A stretch of 64,000 nt of DNA from Deltaproteobacteria bacterium. Lineage in GTDB: Bacteria; Myxococcota_A; UBA9160; SZUA-336. The stretch covers positions 1 to 64,000 of the forward strand of contig VGRW01000002.1 of assembly GCA_016875225.1 (NCBI GenBank), read 5' to 3'. Every line of letters begins with the position of its first letter. Position 1 is the first letter of the stretch. The notes beneath the pieces are model-generated. The model did not search any database. It was given only the letters and a program-made list of their open reading frames with translations, and was not told where the DNA came from. The position numbers were made by a program, and so were the translations under genes. Below are positions 16,274 to 25,064 of the stretch, in pieces.

Positions 16274-16957
16274 GTGAGCTTCGACTCGCGCTTCGAGTGG
16301 CCGCGCGAGCGCCTGGATCGCGAGGGGCCGGAGTCGCTCGCGCTCGCGGAGCTGATCGCGCTGCTCGTGCGCACCGGCGCGCGCGGGTCCACTTCGCTGC
16401 GGGTCGCGGATGCCCTGCTCGAGCGCTTCGGCTCGCTCGAGGCGCTGGCGCGCGCGGGCAACGCGGAGTTGCGACGGGTTCCGGGAATGGGCCCCGCGAA
16501 GATCGCCTCGCTGCGCGCGGCCTTCGAGATCGGCGCTCGGCTGGCGCGAACACCGCTCCTGCCCGGAGAGAAGCTGCAGTCTCCGGAGCAGGTCGCCGCG
16601 CACTTTGGTGCTCGAATGCGCCGCTATCGCCAGGAGGTCTTCGTCGTGCTTCTCCTGGACAGCCGGCACCGGATGATCGGCGAGGTGGAGGTCAGCCGCG
16701 GCAGCTTGAATCAGAGCCTGGTGCACCCGCGCGAGGTCTTCGCTCCGGCGCTGCGGGAGTCGGCGGCCGCGATCCTCGTCTTGCACAACCACCCGAGCGG
16801 GGATCCCCAGCCGAGTCGCGAGGACCACGAGGTGACGCGACGGCTCGTCCGCGCCGGCGAGATCCTGGGGATCCGGCTGGTCGACCACCTGGTGATCGCG
16901 AACGAGGCGTTCACGAGCTTCGCGCGGATCGGGCAACTCCTGGGCTCAAGTGACTGA
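16274..16957 (+). CDS. radC: RadC-family JAB-domain protein
   Basis: A 227-residue RadC/UPF0758 protein. Residues about 1-80 form a helix-hairpin-helix region (R-R-V-P-G-M-G-P-A-K-I-A-S-L). The remainder is an MPN/JAB fold with the metal motif L-H-N-H-P-S-G-D-P-x-P-S-x-E-D (about residues 172-187) and the upstream glutamate of the fold. Despite its name its role in DNA repair is doubtful; many members occur with mobile or competence genes. The start is GTG 16274, with the ribosome binding site inside a hairpin. It is followed closely by the PilZ gene. Confidence 0.9.
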   Translation: MSFDSRFEWPRERLDREGPESLALAELIALLVRTGARGSTSLRVADALLERFGSLEALARAGNAELRRVPGMGPAKIASLRAAFEIGARLARTPLLPGEKLQSPEQVAAHFGARMRRYRQEVFVVLLLDSRHRMIGEVEVSRGSLNQSLVHPREVFAPALRESAAAILVLHNHPSGDPQPSREDHEVTRRLVRAGEILGIRLVDHLVIANEAFTSFARIGQLLGSSD

Positions 16958-16999
16958 ACTGGCCGACCGATCGGATCGACGTAGGTGCGGAGGATGCCG

Positions 17000-17356
17000 A
17001 TGGCACCGAAGGGCAGACCGACCCAGAGCGACCGGCGAAGATCCGATCGAGGGGATCTGAAGATCCGCGTCGACTACTCAGCCGTGGACGCCTTCTTCAG
17101 CGAGTTCACGACGAACGTCAACGAGGGCGGAATGTTCATCGCGACCGAGACTCCCGCGCCGCTCGACTCGGACGTCGCGCTGGAGTTCCGGCTCCCGGGC
17201 CTCGAGGGACCGGTGAGCGTATCCGGTCGCGTCGCCTGGATCAGCGACGGAAAGGGCGAGGCGCCCGTAGGAATGGGAATCGAGTTTCGCGACCTCGCCC
17301 CGGCGGCACGCGCGACGATCAACGATCTCGCGCGAAGCCTCCGGCGCCAGCGCTAG
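17000..17356 (+). CDS. PilZ-domain protein
   Basis: A 118-residue single-domain PilZ protein (cyclic-di-GMP receptor fold) of the kind common in myxobacteria. N-V-N-E-G-G-M-F-I lies in the position of the D/N-x-S-x-x-G motif, and V-S-G-R-V-A-W and G-M-G-I-E-F follow as expected. The R-x-x-x-R half of the c-di-GMP site would be R-R-S-D-R, about 20 residues from the start. The serine of the second motif is replaced by glutamate, so ligand binding is uncertain. ATG 17000 is preferred since GGAGG (16989-16993) is 6 nt ahead; GTG 16985 and ATG 16994 are in frame. The 3' end overlaps ssb by 4 bp. Confidence 0.85.
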   Translation: MAPKGRPTQSDRRRSDRGDLKIRVDYSAVDAFFSEFTTNVNEGGMFIATETPAPLDSDVALEFRLPGLEGPVSVSGRVAWISDGKGEAPVGMGIEFRDLAPAARATINDLARSLRRQR

Positions 17357-17784
17357 AACGGGATCTCGTCGTCTCCACCGCCGCCGGAACCCCCGGGCGC
17401 GCTGTACTCGAAATCCCCGCCGGATCGCGACGACGGTTCGTCGCCGCCGCCACGCGGTGAACCGAGCATCTGCATGCTCTGCGCGATCACCTCGGTCGTG
17501 TACCGCTTGTGCCCATCCTTGTCTTCCCAGTCGCGCGTCTGCAGGCGGCCCTCGATGTAGACCTGCCGGCCCTTCTTCAGGTATTCGCCGCAGATCTCCG
17601 CGAGTCGTCCCCACGCGACCACGCGGTGCCACTCGGTGCGGTCCTGCCACTCGCCGCTCTTGTCCTTGAACCGCTCGTTGGTTGCGACCGAGAACGTAGA
17701 GACGTTCTGGCCGCCCTGGGTCGTGCGCAGCTCCGGATCGCGCCCCACGTTTCCGACGATGATCACCTTGTTGACGCCAGCCAT
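17353..17784 (-). CDS. ssb: Single-stranded DNA-binding protein
   Basis: A 143-residue SSB. The OB fold spans residues 1-110, opening with [17 protein letters not shown] and including W-H-R-V-V-A-W-G and [10 protein letters not shown] Gly/Ser-rich linker follows, then the acidic tip D-D-E-I-P-F that recruits replication and repair proteins. It coats single-stranded DNA in replication, recombination and repair. AGAGGAG lies 6-7 nt before the ATG. It is monocistronic, facing away from ftsK, with the convergent PilZ gene overlapping its end by 4 bp. Confidence 0.97.
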   Translation of the reverse strand: MAGVNKVIIVGNVGRDPELRTTQGGQNVSTFSVATNERFKDKSGEWQDRTEWHRVVAWGRLAEICGEYLKKGRQVYIEGRLQTRDWEDKDGHKRYTTEVIAQSMQMLGSPRGGGDEPSSRSGGDFEYSAPGGSGGGGDDEIPF

Positions 17785-18031
17785 TGCGGACTCCTCTCGT
17801 GCACAGCGGGGCGAGGATTCGTCGACAGGCTAGCACACCGTCGCAGGCGCCGACCTCGAAGATCTTGCCTTTCTCGTCGGCGTTCCCGATCGTAGAGTTC
17901 CCCTCTGGGTTCGAGAGCGCGCTCGGCCCGTCGCCGCAGCTCGCGCTCGGCGGATCGGCGCGACGAGAGATCACGAGGACCGCGAATGAGGGGACAGCGC
18001 AACTCGCGAGCGATGCGACTTGGGTAGAGGC
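17785..18031. other. Divergent ssb/ftsK intergenic region
   Basis: A 247-bp gap between the divergent starts of ssb and ftsK must hold promoters for both. On the ssb strand a TAGCCT (around 17828-17833), the same -10 as in the promoter at 13774, is the best candidate, but no matching -35 is convincing. I see no gene, repeat or structured RNA here. Confidence 0.4.
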
Positions 18032-20308
18032 GTGAAGCGACCCGCGGCAAAACGCTCGGCCAGAACGGAGCCCCGGCTTCCCGGACGGCTCGAGGCCGAG
18101 GCCGTCGCGGTCACGCTCGCTGCTCTCGCCCTCTTCACGGAGGCGGCGCTGCTCTCCTACGATCCCGCCGATCCGCTGATCGCGAGCGGCGCGCGGGTCT
18201 CGAACTGGTGCGGCCCGGTCGGTGCCCTCGTCGCGGGAGCTCTCGCGGGAACTCTGGGCCTGGCGGCCCACGTGCTGCCGTTCGCCGCCGGCGTGGTCGC
18301 GATTCGCTACCTGCGAGGGCTTCCGTTTCGGCCGCGCTGGATTCCCTTGGCCGGTTGGTCGCTGAGCCTGCTCAGCCTCGCGGCGGGATTCGAGGTGCTG
18401 CACCGCGCGTTTCCGGAGACGATCCCCGTCGGCGCGGGCGGATTCCTGGGCGCTGGCGTCGTCGGGCCGCTGTCGCGGGCCCTCTACCTGGCCGGGTCTT
18501 CGTTCGTCCTGTTGATCACGGGCGCGCTCGGTCTGCTCGCAGCCACGGGGGTCTCGCTGCGAGATGCGACCCAGGGAGCGCGGCAGCTCGCGCGCGCGGC
18601 GACGCGCGAGCTCGGTCAGCTCGTGCGCGTGAACGGCGCGCGACTCCGACGGCGTCTCGCCGAGCGCGCGGAGGCCAGAGCTGCAGAGCGCGACGAGCCC
18701 GAGCCCGAGGAGGCGGAGGCGCGCAAGGCTCCCAGACCCGCGCTCCGTCTCACACCGAAGCAAAAGGCGAAGGCCGGCGAGCCGGAGGTCGTCGAGCATC
18801 GCGTCGCCGCCCCCGCGCCACTGCGTCAGGAGGCATTGCCCTTCGCCGACGGACGCGGCGAGGGGCCCTACAAGCTTCCGGACCTGGATCTGCTCGCGCG
18901 CGGTCCGGACCAGAGCCCGAATCTCGATCGCGACGCGCTGATCCGGAATTCGCAGATCCTCGAGAAGAAGCTCGCCGACTTCTCGGTGCTCGGGCGGGTG
19001 GTGAAGGTGCACCCCGGCCCGGTGATCACGATGTACGAGTTCGAGCCTGCGCCGGGTGTGAAGGTCTCGCGCATCGTCAATCTCTCGGACGATCTCGCGC
19101 TGGCGCTGCGCGCGATCTCCGTGCGCATCGTCGCGCCGATCCCGGGCAAGAACGTGGTCGGAATCGAGGTGCCGAACGTCGAGCGCGACGTGGTGGTGAT
19201 CCGCGACGTGATCGCGCATCCGTGCTTCCAGGAGACCGACTCGCGAATTCCGATCGCGCTCGGCAAGGACATCTTCGGCAATCCCGTGACGGCCGACCTC
19301 GCCGCGACACCGCACCTGCTCGTCGCTGGCGCCACGGGAACCGGCAAGTCGGTATTCCTGAACGCGTTGCTCTGCAGCATCCTCATGCGTTCGACGCCGG
19401 AAGAGGTGAAGCTTCTGCTCGTCGATCCGAAGATGCTCGAGTTCTCGCTCTATCAGGGCGTTCCGCATCTGATCGCCGACGTCGTCACGAATCCGAAGCG
19501 GGCCGCTGCGGCTCTGCTCGGCATCGTGAACAAGATGGAAGAGCGCTACCAGCTGATGGCGAAGCGCGGCGTCCGGAACATCGATCAGTACAACAAGGCG
19601 ATCGCCAAGGATCTCGCGACGAATCGACCGAAGGCCGACGACGAGATCGTCCCGAAGAAGCTTCCCTACATCGTCGTCGTGATCGACGAGCTCGCCGATC
19701 TGATGATCGTCGCGGCGCGCGACGTCGAGGAGTCGCTGATGCGGCTGGCGCAGATGGCGCGAGCTGCCGGGATCCACCTCGTGCTCGCGACGCAGCGTCC
19801 GAGCGTCGACGTCCTGACGGGCATCATCAAGGCGAACTTCCCGTCGCGCATCTCGTTCCAGGTGAGCTCGCGCACGGATTCGCGCACGGTTCTGGACGCA
19901 AATGGTGCGGAGCGCCTTCTGGGCATGGGCGACCTGCTCTACGTGCCGCCCGGAAGCTCAAAGCTCGAACGCATCCATGGGCCGTACATCTCCGAGAAGG
20001 AGGTCGAAGCGGTCACCCTCTGGGTACGCCAGCAGGGTTCGCCAGAATTCGACCCGACGCTGATTCGTCTGAGCCAGGAGAGCGAGAAGACCGAGGAGCG
20101 CGGAGGAGAGCTCGACGAGCTCTTCGATCAGGCCGTGGACGTGGTCGCTCGCAATCGCATCGCGTCGATCTCGTTCGTCCAACGCAAGCTGAAGATCGGA
20201 TACAACCGGTCGGCGCGGATTCTGGAGCAGATGGAAGCCGACGGGATCGTCGGACCTCAAGAGGGAACCAAGCCCCGTGAAATCTTCGTCCGTCCGCCCG
20301 ACGACTAG
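18032..20308 (+). CDS. ftsK: DNA translocase FtsK/SpoIIIE
   Basis: A protein of about 758 residues that pumps DNA at the division septum and aids chromosome dimer resolution. Residues about 25-190 contain four membrane helices. A charged, Ala/Glu-rich linker follows (about 195-270), then the motor with Walker A G-A-T-G-T-G-K-S (near 433), Walker B I-V-V-V-I-D-E-L-A-D-L, and the A-T-Q-R-P-S-V-D-V segment. The C-terminal gamma winged helix (I-A-S-I-S-F-V-Q-R-K-L-K-I-G-Y-N-R-S-A-R) reads KOPS-type sites. The start is uncertain: GTG 18032 is chosen, TTG 18020 is in frame. It overlaps lolA by 32 bp. Confidence 0.95.
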   Translation: MKRPAAKRSARTEPRLPGRLEAEAVAVTLAALALFTEAALLSYDPADPLIASGARVSNWCGPVGALVAGALAGTLGLAAHVLPFAAGVVAIRYLRGLPFRPRWIPLAGWSLSLLSLAAGFEVLHRAFPETIPVGAGGFLGAGVVGPLSRALYLAGSSFVLLITGALGLLAATGVSLRDATQGARQLARAATRELGQLVRVNGARLRRRLAERAEARAAERDEPEPEEAEARKAPRPALRLTPKQKAKAGEPEVVEHRVAAPAPLRQEALPFADGRGEGPYKLPDLDLLARGPDQSPNLDRDALIRNSQILEKKLADFSVLGRVVKVHPGPVITMYEFEPAPGVKVSRIVNLSDDLALALRAISVRIVAPIPGKNVVGIEVPNVERDVVVIRDVIAHPCFQETDSRIPIALGKDIFGNPVTADLAATPHLLVAGATGTGKSVFLNALLCSILMRSTPEEVKLLLVDPKMLEFSLYQGVPHLIADVVTNPKRAAAALLGIVNKMEERYQLMAKRGVRNIDQYNKAIAKDLATNRPKADDEIVPKKLPYIVVVIDELADLMIVAARDVEESLMRLAQMARAAGIHLVLATQRPSVDVLTGIIKANFPSRISFQVSSRTDSRTVLDANGAERLLGMGDLLYVPPGSSKLERIHGPYISEKEVEAVTLWVRQQGSPEFDPTLIRLSQESEKTEERGGELDELFDQAVDVVARNRIASISFVQRKLKIGYNRSARILEQMEADGIVGPQEGTKPREIFVRPPDD

Positions 20309-20954
20309 CGCATGCGCCCTGCTGGCGTGTCTGGCGCTCGCGCTCGTCGCTGCAGAGGCGGACGACGAGGCCGGCCGAACGCTCGATGCCGTTCAGAAGC
20401 GCTATGACGGCGTCCGCGACCTGCGCGCGAGTTTCGAACAGACGAGCTTCAGCGCGGCGCTTGGCACGGAGACCACGTCCAGGGGTGCGGTGACCGTCGA
20501 GAGGCCGGGGCGGATGCGCTGGGAGTACGCCGCGCCCGACGGGCGCGTGATCGTGCTCGACAAGGACTCGATCCGGATCTGGAATCCCGACGAGAAGCAG
20601 CTTCAGATTGCGGCGCTCTCCGAGGGAAACGTCTCACCGACAGCGCTCGGCTTCCTGCTCGGCCAGTCCGTTCTGCGAGAAACGTTCGATGCGGAGCTGA
20701 TCTCCGAGCCCGCGCGTGCGGAGCGCGGCCTGCGCCTGCGACCGCGAAGCGACGGCGGCTTCGAGTCGCTCGAGCTCTGGGTCGATCCGAAGACGCTCCA
20801 GCTGCGGGAGTCGGTGGTCCTCGATCTGTTCGGCAATCGGACTCGCCTCCGCCTCGGGCAGATGCGCGAGAACGCGGGCGTCGAGGCGCGCGAGTTCGAA
20901 TTCCCCGTCCCTGCGGGTGCGGAGGTCATCGATCTGCGAGCGAGGGGTCGATGA
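20277..20954 (+). CDS. lolA: Outer-membrane lipoprotein carrier protein
   Basis: A 225-residue periplasmic chaperone that ferries lipoproteins from LolCDE to the outer membrane. A signal peptide spans about residues 10-26 (C-A-L-L-A-C-L-A-L-A-L-V-A-A). The mature part has the LolA hallmarks: D-L-R-A-S-F-E-Q-T, then R-P-G-R-M-R-W-E-Y, then D-x-x-x-I-R-I-W-N-P-D-E-K-Q-L-Q. The GTG start lies inside the end of ftsK, so expression is coupled to it. ftsK-lolA adjacency is a classic Gram-negative arrangement. With bamD and lgt it shows a true lipoprotein-bearing outer membrane. Confidence 0.93.
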   Translation: MKSSSVRPTTSACALLACLALALVAAEADDEAGRTLDAVQKRYDGVRDLRASFEQTSFSAALGTETTSRGAVTVERPGRMRWEYAAPDGRVIVLDKDSIRIWNPDEKQLQIAALSEGNVSPTALGFLLGQSVLRETFDAELISEPARAERGLRLRPRSDGGFESLELWVDPKTLQLRESVVLDLFGNRTRLRLGQMRENAGVEAREFEFPVPAGAEVIDLRARGR

Positions 20955-21146
20955 GACCTTCGAATCCCAGCCGAGCCGCGCACCATCGAAGTTTCAGTGC
21001 GCCGGATCTCCGCCCGAGTGGCGAAGTCTTGACGGTCGGGCCGTCGGCGATTCGTCGCGCGGTCTGGCGCGGAATCGCGTCGGATCGATGAGCGATTAAC
21101 TCTTTCGTCTCAAGGGCTTTCGCCGCCCGGTGCGCGCTTGGGGCCG

Positions 21147-21174
21147 TTGCAATGAAAAGCCGTTTTGATAGAAT
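21147..21174 (+). promoter_or_regulatory. Predicted promoter of the Pup-proteasome operon
   Basis: TTGCAA (21147-21152), a 16-bp spacer and TAGAAT (21169-21174) form a strong sigma-70-like promoter inside an AT-rich island. The predicted start near 21181 leaves about 285 nt of leader before the mpa ATG. Confidence 0.6.
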
Positions 21175-21352
21175 TCGAGAGCATTCTAACTGGTCGATAT
21201 ATCAGGTGATTTCGGATCGAAGCCGGGTTCTGGAGTCGAGCCTTCACGTGACGGGCCGCGCAGCGCAGCGCCGGCGCTATGCAAGGACCTGCAGCGCGCG
21301 CGCGAGCTCCGCGTACAAGCCCTCGAAAGCTGAGGAATTTCCCGCGCTCGAG

Positions 21353-21373
21353 CGCGATCCCTCAGAGATCGCG
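21353..21373 (+). other. Stem-loop in the mpa leader
   Basis: CGCGATC (21353-21359) pairs exactly with GATCGCG (21367-21373) around a 7-nt loop, CCTCAGA. It lies about 93 nt before the mpa start. No U-run follows, so it is not a standard terminator; an operator or mRNA stability element is possible. Confidence 0.35.
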
Positions 21374-21465
21374 TCGGTACCGCGAGCCGGTCGTCCCGCC
21401 GCCAGAGCTTGGTATGTCGATTGCAATTCTCGGTGGCGTCGATCAGCCGAAGGCGAGGAAGTTCA

Positions 21466-23298
21466 ATGAGCGACACGGGTTCGGGTTCGGGTTCCGGGAG
21501 GAGAGGGTTCGTCCGAGACGTGATGAAACGCATCTCCGTGTCTCGCGGAGCTGATGACGAACGGGAGAGCCGCGTGCCTGACGAGATGGACGAGATCGAG
21601 AAGGTTCGAGACTCACTGCGCTTCCTGGGGCCCGAGTCGGCCGATCTTGCGCGGCGGGTCGAACACCTGCTGATGGAATACGAGCTGCTGCGACAGCGCA
21701 TCGACCGGCAGCGGCAGCAGGTCTTCGACTCGGAGCGCCAGAACGAGAAGCTCGTCGGCGCGCTGCAGGACGCGAAGCAGCAGATCGACCTGCTGAAGCA
21801 GGAAGTCGACAAGCTCTGCTCGCCACCCAACACCTACGGGATATTCGAGCGCAGCAACAAGGACGGAACCTGCGAGATCAACGTCGACGGCAAGATGATG
21901 CGGGTGAACTCGCACCCGAGCATCCACGTCGAGGAGCTGATGGAAGGCCAGCTGGTCGTGTTGAACGAGGCGTTCAACATCGTCGACGCGACCACCTTCG
22001 ATCCGCGCGGCGAGGTGATGACCGTTTCCGACGTGCTCGACGACGGCCGGGTGATCGTCCTCGGTCATGCCGACGAGGAGCGGGTGGTGAGCCTCGCGCA
22101 GCCGATGCGGCGCGAGAAGCTCAAGGCCGGCGACAACCTGCTCGTGAATCCGCGCACCGGGTTCGGCGTCGAGCGCCTGCCGAAGTCGACCGTCGACCAG
22201 GTCATGCTCGAGGAGGTCCCCGACGTCACGTACGAGGACATCGGAGGTCTCGGCGACCAGATCGAGGTCCTGCGCGACGCGATCGAGCTGCCGTATCTGC
22301 ACGCGGACCGGTTCAAGCGCTACAACCTGTCGCCGCCGAAGGGCATTCTGCTCTACGGACCTCCGGGCTGCGGCAAGACCATGATCGGCAAGGCGGTGGC
22401 GAACAGCCTCGCGCTACGCATCCAGGAGATGCGCGGCGGCGAAGCGAAGAGCTACTTCCTGAACGTGAAGGGGCCGGAGCTCCTGAACAAGTACGTCGGC
22501 GAGACCGAGCACAAGATCCGCGAGGTGTTCAAGAACGCGCGCGAGAAGGCGGAGGAGGACGTCCCGGTCGTCATCTTCTTCGACGAGATGGACTCGCTGT
22601 TCCGGATGCGCGGTTCCGGGATCTCCTCCGACATGGAGGCGACCGTCGTCGCGCAGTTCCTCTCGGAGATCGACGGCATCGAGTCGCTGCGGAACGTGAT
22701 CGTGATCGGCGCGAGCAACCGGCAGGATCTGATCGATCCGGCCGTGCTTCGCCCGGGCCGTCTCGATCTGAAGGTCAAGGTGCACCGGCCGGAGAAGGCG
22801 GGGGCGCTGCAGATCTTCACCAAGTACCTGACGACGGATCTCCCGTTCAGCCAGGACGCGACGCGGAAGTACGGGCCCGAACCGAAGGAAATCGTGCGCG
22901 GCATCCTCTCGGAGACGGTCGAATCGATGTATGCGGAGAACGAGGAGAACAAGTTCCTCGAGGTCACGTACGCGAAGGGCGAGCGGGAGATCTTCTACTT
23001 CAAGGACTTCTCGAGCGGCGCGATGCTGAAGAACATCGTCGACCGGGCCAAGAAGAAGGCGGTGAAGCGCGCGATCACCTCGGACGACGAGGGCGTGCGT
23101 CTCTCGGACATGCTCGAGTCCGTGCGCGAGGAGTTCAAGGAGAACGAGGATCTCCCGAACACCACCAACCCCGACGACTGGGCGCGGATCTCCGGCCGGA
23201 AGGGCGAGCGCATCATCAACGTCCGCACGCTCATCACCGGCATGAGTCGCACGGAGCACCAGATCGAGAACGTCGGCGGCTCGGGGCAGTATCTCTGA
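21466..23298 (+). CDS. mpa: Proteasome-activating AAA+ ATPase (Mpa/ARC)
   Basis: A 610-residue AAA+ ring ATPase that recognises pupylated proteins and threads them into the 20S core. A coiled coil occupies about residues 50-112 (the Pup-binding region). Two OB-fold segments follow, then one AAA domain with Walker A G-P-P-G-C-G-K-T (about 298-305), Walker B V-V-I-F-F-D-E-M-D (about 366-374) and R-P-G-R-L-D. The C-terminus is G-S-G-Q-Y-L, the same penultimate-Tyr tail that mycobacterial Mpa uses to dock into and open the 20S gate. ATG 21466 is chosen because GAGGAA lies 5 nt upstream. The first gene of the operon; dop starts 1 nt after its stop. Confidence 0.97.
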   Translation: MSDTGSGSGSGRRGFVRDVMKRISVSRGADDERESRVPDEMDEIEKVRDSLRFLGPESADLARRVEHLLMEYELLRQRIDRQRQQVFDSERQNEKLVGALQDAKQQIDLLKQEVDKLCSPPNTYGIFERSNKDGTCEINVDGKMMRVNSHPSIHVEELMEGQLVVLNEAFNIVDATTFDPRGEVMTVSDVLDDGRVIVLGHADEERVVSLAQPMRREKLKAGDNLLVNPRTGFGVERLPKSTVDQVMLEEVPDVTYEDIGGLGDQIEVLRDAIELPYLHADRFKRYNLSPPKGILLYGPPGCGKTMIGKAVANSLALRIQEMRGGEAKSYFLNVKGPELLNKYVGETEHKIREVFKNAREKAEEDVPVVIFFDEMDSLFRMRGSGISSDMEATVVAQFLSEIDGIESLRNVIVIGASNRQDLIDPAVLRPGRLDLKVKVHRPEKAGALQIFTKYLTTDLPFSQDATRKYGPEPKEIVRGILSETVESMYAENEENKFLEVTYAKGEREIFYFKDFSSGAMLKNIVDRAKKKAVKRAITSDDEGVRLSDMLESVREEFKENEDLPNTTNPDDWARISGRKGERIINVRTLITGMSRTEHQIENVGGSGQYL

Positions 23299-23299
23299 C

Positions 23300-24787
23300 A
23301 TGCCACTTCCGTGTGTATTCGGCAGCGAGATCGAATACGGGATCACCGTCCAGGGAGACCCGGACTTCGATCCGATCTCGAGCTGCGTCCTGCTGGTCAA
23401 CGCGTACCAGGACATCGAGGACGCGCGAATACTCTGGGACTACGAGCAGGAGAACCCGCTGGCCGACGCTCGCGGCTTCCACGTCGAGGGCGAGAAGTAC
23501 ACGCCCAACCAGCAGGAGAACATCGCGCGCAACAAGACGCTCCGGAACGGCGCGCGCTTCTACGTGGACCACGCGCACCCGGAGTACTCGACGCCAGAGG
23601 TCACGAACGTCCGCGATCTGATCGCGTTCGAACGCGCCGGCGAGCGCACGATGGAGGCGGCGAGGCGCGCCGCCACGGCTCTTCTGCCCAGCGGACAGAC
23701 GGTCCTGATCCACAAGAACAACAGCGACCGCAAGGGCAACTCCTACGGGAATCACGAAAACTACCTGATCGAGCGCCGGACGCCGTTTCGCGAGATCGTC
23801 GAGCACATGACGCCGTTCCTGGTCACGCGCAACATCTTCTGTGGCGCGGGCAAGGCCGGCAGCGAGAACCGCGCGCAGCCGTGCGACTACCAGATCAGCC
23901 AGCGGGCCGACTTCTTCGAGACCGAGGTCGCGCTCGACACGATGGTGAAGCGGCCGATCATCAACACACGCGACGAGCCCCATGCGGATCGCGAGAAGTA
24001 CCGACGCTTCCACGTGATCATCGGCGACTCGAATCTCTGCGAGGTCTCCACGTATCTGCGGATGGGCACGACTGCGGTCGTGCTCGCCCTCGTCGAGGAC
24101 GGGGCGATTCCGAGGAGTCTCGCGGTCAGCGATCCGGTCAAGGTCGTGAAGGAGATCTCCCACGACCTCGCGTGCAAACGAAGCTACGCCATGGAGCGCG
24201 GCGGACGCCTGACCGCGATCGAGATCCAGAAGGAATACCTGGAGTACGCGCTGCGCTACTTCTCGTCCCGCAGCCTCGACCCGATCGTGAAGGACGTCCT
24301 GGTCAGGTGGGAGCGCGTGCTGTCGAAGCTCGCAGAGGATCCGCTACAGCTCGACCGAGAGGTCGACTGGGTGATCAAGCACAAGCTGATCACGAGCTAC
24401 ATGAAGCGGCACGGTGTGGACTGGCACCATCCGCAGGTCCACATGCTCGATCTGCAGTACCACGACATCCGCCCCGACAAGGGCCTCTACCACGTGCTCG
24501 AGCGACGCGGCGAGGTCGACCGGATCGTCGATTCCGATGCGATCGAGCGCGCCGTGCGGACTCCTCCGAGCGACACTCGCGCCTACTTCCGCGGCGAGTG
24601 CATCCGACGCTATCCTGATGAAGTGTTCGGCGTGAACTGGGATTCGATCTCGTTCAACGTCGGCGACGAGCCGATCAAGCGCATCCTCATGAACGAACCG
24701 CTGAAGGGCACGCGGGCGCACGTGGGCGAGCTGCTCGACTCGAGTCCGACGGCCCGAGTTCTGGTTCAGAACCTCACGACCGCGTGA
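23300..24787 (+). CDS. dop: Pup deamidase/depupylase
   Basis: A 495-residue Dop, a carboxylate-amine ligase-fold enzyme that removes Pup from substrates and, where Pup ends in Gln, deamidates it. The nucleotide/Mg site starts at F-G-S-E-I-E-Y-G-I, and the catalytic aspartate lies in F-Y-V-D-H-A-H-P-E-Y-S-T-P-E. The segment between them (about residues 35-85) is the extra Dop loop that PafA lacks. Other family motifs are H-K-N-N-S-D-R-K-G-N-S-Y-G and N-T-R-D-E-P-H-A-D. Because the neighbouring Pup already ends in Glu, depupylation is the likely main role. Coupled to mpa (1-nt gap) and followed by pup 15 bp later. Confidence 0.95.
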   Translation: MPLPCVFGSEIEYGITVQGDPDFDPISSCVLLVNAYQDIEDARILWDYEQENPLADARGFHVEGEKYTPNQQENIARNKTLRNGARFYVDHAHPEYSTPEVTNVRDLIAFERAGERTMEAARRAATALLPSGQTVLIHKNNSDRKGNSYGNHENYLIERRTPFREIVEHMTPFLVTRNIFCGAGKAGSENRAQPCDYQISQRADFFETEVALDTMVKRPIINTRDEPHADREKYRRFHVIIGDSNLCEVSTYLRMGTTAVVLALVEDGAIPRSLAVSDPVKVVKEISHDLACKRSYAMERGGRLTAIEIQKEYLEYALRYFSSRSLDPIVKDVLVRWERVLSKLAEDPLQLDREVDWVIKHKLITSYMKRHGVDWHHPQVHMLDLQYHDIRPDKGLYHVLERRGEVDRIVDSDAIERAVRTPPSDTRAYFRGECIRRYPDEVFGVNWDSISFNVGDEPIKRILMNEPLKGTRAHVGELLDSSPTARVLVQNLTTA

Positions 24788-24802
24788 GCTAGGGAGAGAG
24801 GC

Positions 24803-25060
24803 ATGAAGATCGTACGACCCAAGACCGAGCCGGCCACCGGCATCTGGGGCGCCGCGGGCGACCAGACGCAGAAGCAGAAGTCCGGTGGCGGCGACTCGAG
24901 CGGCTCTTCCTCCTCCGACGCCGGCGGGCAGAAGAAGCTCGCCAAGAAGGGCGAAGACCTGAAGGAAGAGATGGACAACCTGATCGACGAGATCGACGAG
25001 GTCCTCGAGGCGAATGCCGAGGAGTTCGTGAAGAACTACGTCCAGCGCGGCGGCGAGTAG
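24803..25060 (+). CDS. pup: Prokaryotic ubiquitin-like protein Pup, GGE-ending
   Basis: An 85-residue Pup, the tag that PafA joins through its C-terminal glutamate to substrate lysines. The C-terminal half matches mycobacterial Pup closely: I-D-E-I-D-E-V-L-E-A-N-A-E-E-F-V-K-N-Y-V, then Q-R-G-G-E. It ends in Glu, not Gln, so no deamidation is needed before ligation. It is some 20 residues longer than the 64-residue M. tuberculosis Pup; the extra N-terminal part (G-I-W-G-A-A-G-D-Q and a Ser/Gly run) should be the disordered strand that the Mpa pore engages. GAGAGAGG lies before the ATG. Too short and low-complexity for automatic calling, but context makes it certain. Confidence 0.96.
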   Translation: MKIVRPKTEPATGIWGAAGDQTQKQKSGGGDSSGSSSSDAGGQKKLAKKGEDLKEEMDNLIDEIDEVLEANAEEFVKNYVQRGGE

Positions 25061-25064
25061 CCCG

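Larger units (their letters stand above)
20955..21465. other. 511-bp leader region of the proteasome operon
   Basis: No convincing gene lies between lolA and mpa. The stretch 21140-21210 is clearly AT-richer than its surroundings and holds a promoter. The remainder is a long leader (about 285 nt) with a 7-bp hairpin. A 105-codon frame at 21152-21469 begins inside the promoter -35 and encodes an Arg/Ser/Ala-rich sequence with no recognisable features, so I treat it as noncoding. Confidence 0.5.

Noticed and set aside
21152-21469. A 105-codon frame ending exactly on the mpa start (ATGA)
   Set aside because: It starts inside the promoter -35, its product is Arg/Ser/Ala-rich without any domain or hydrophobic pattern, and a GAGGAA site serves mpa directly. 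The ATGA overlap seems accidental.
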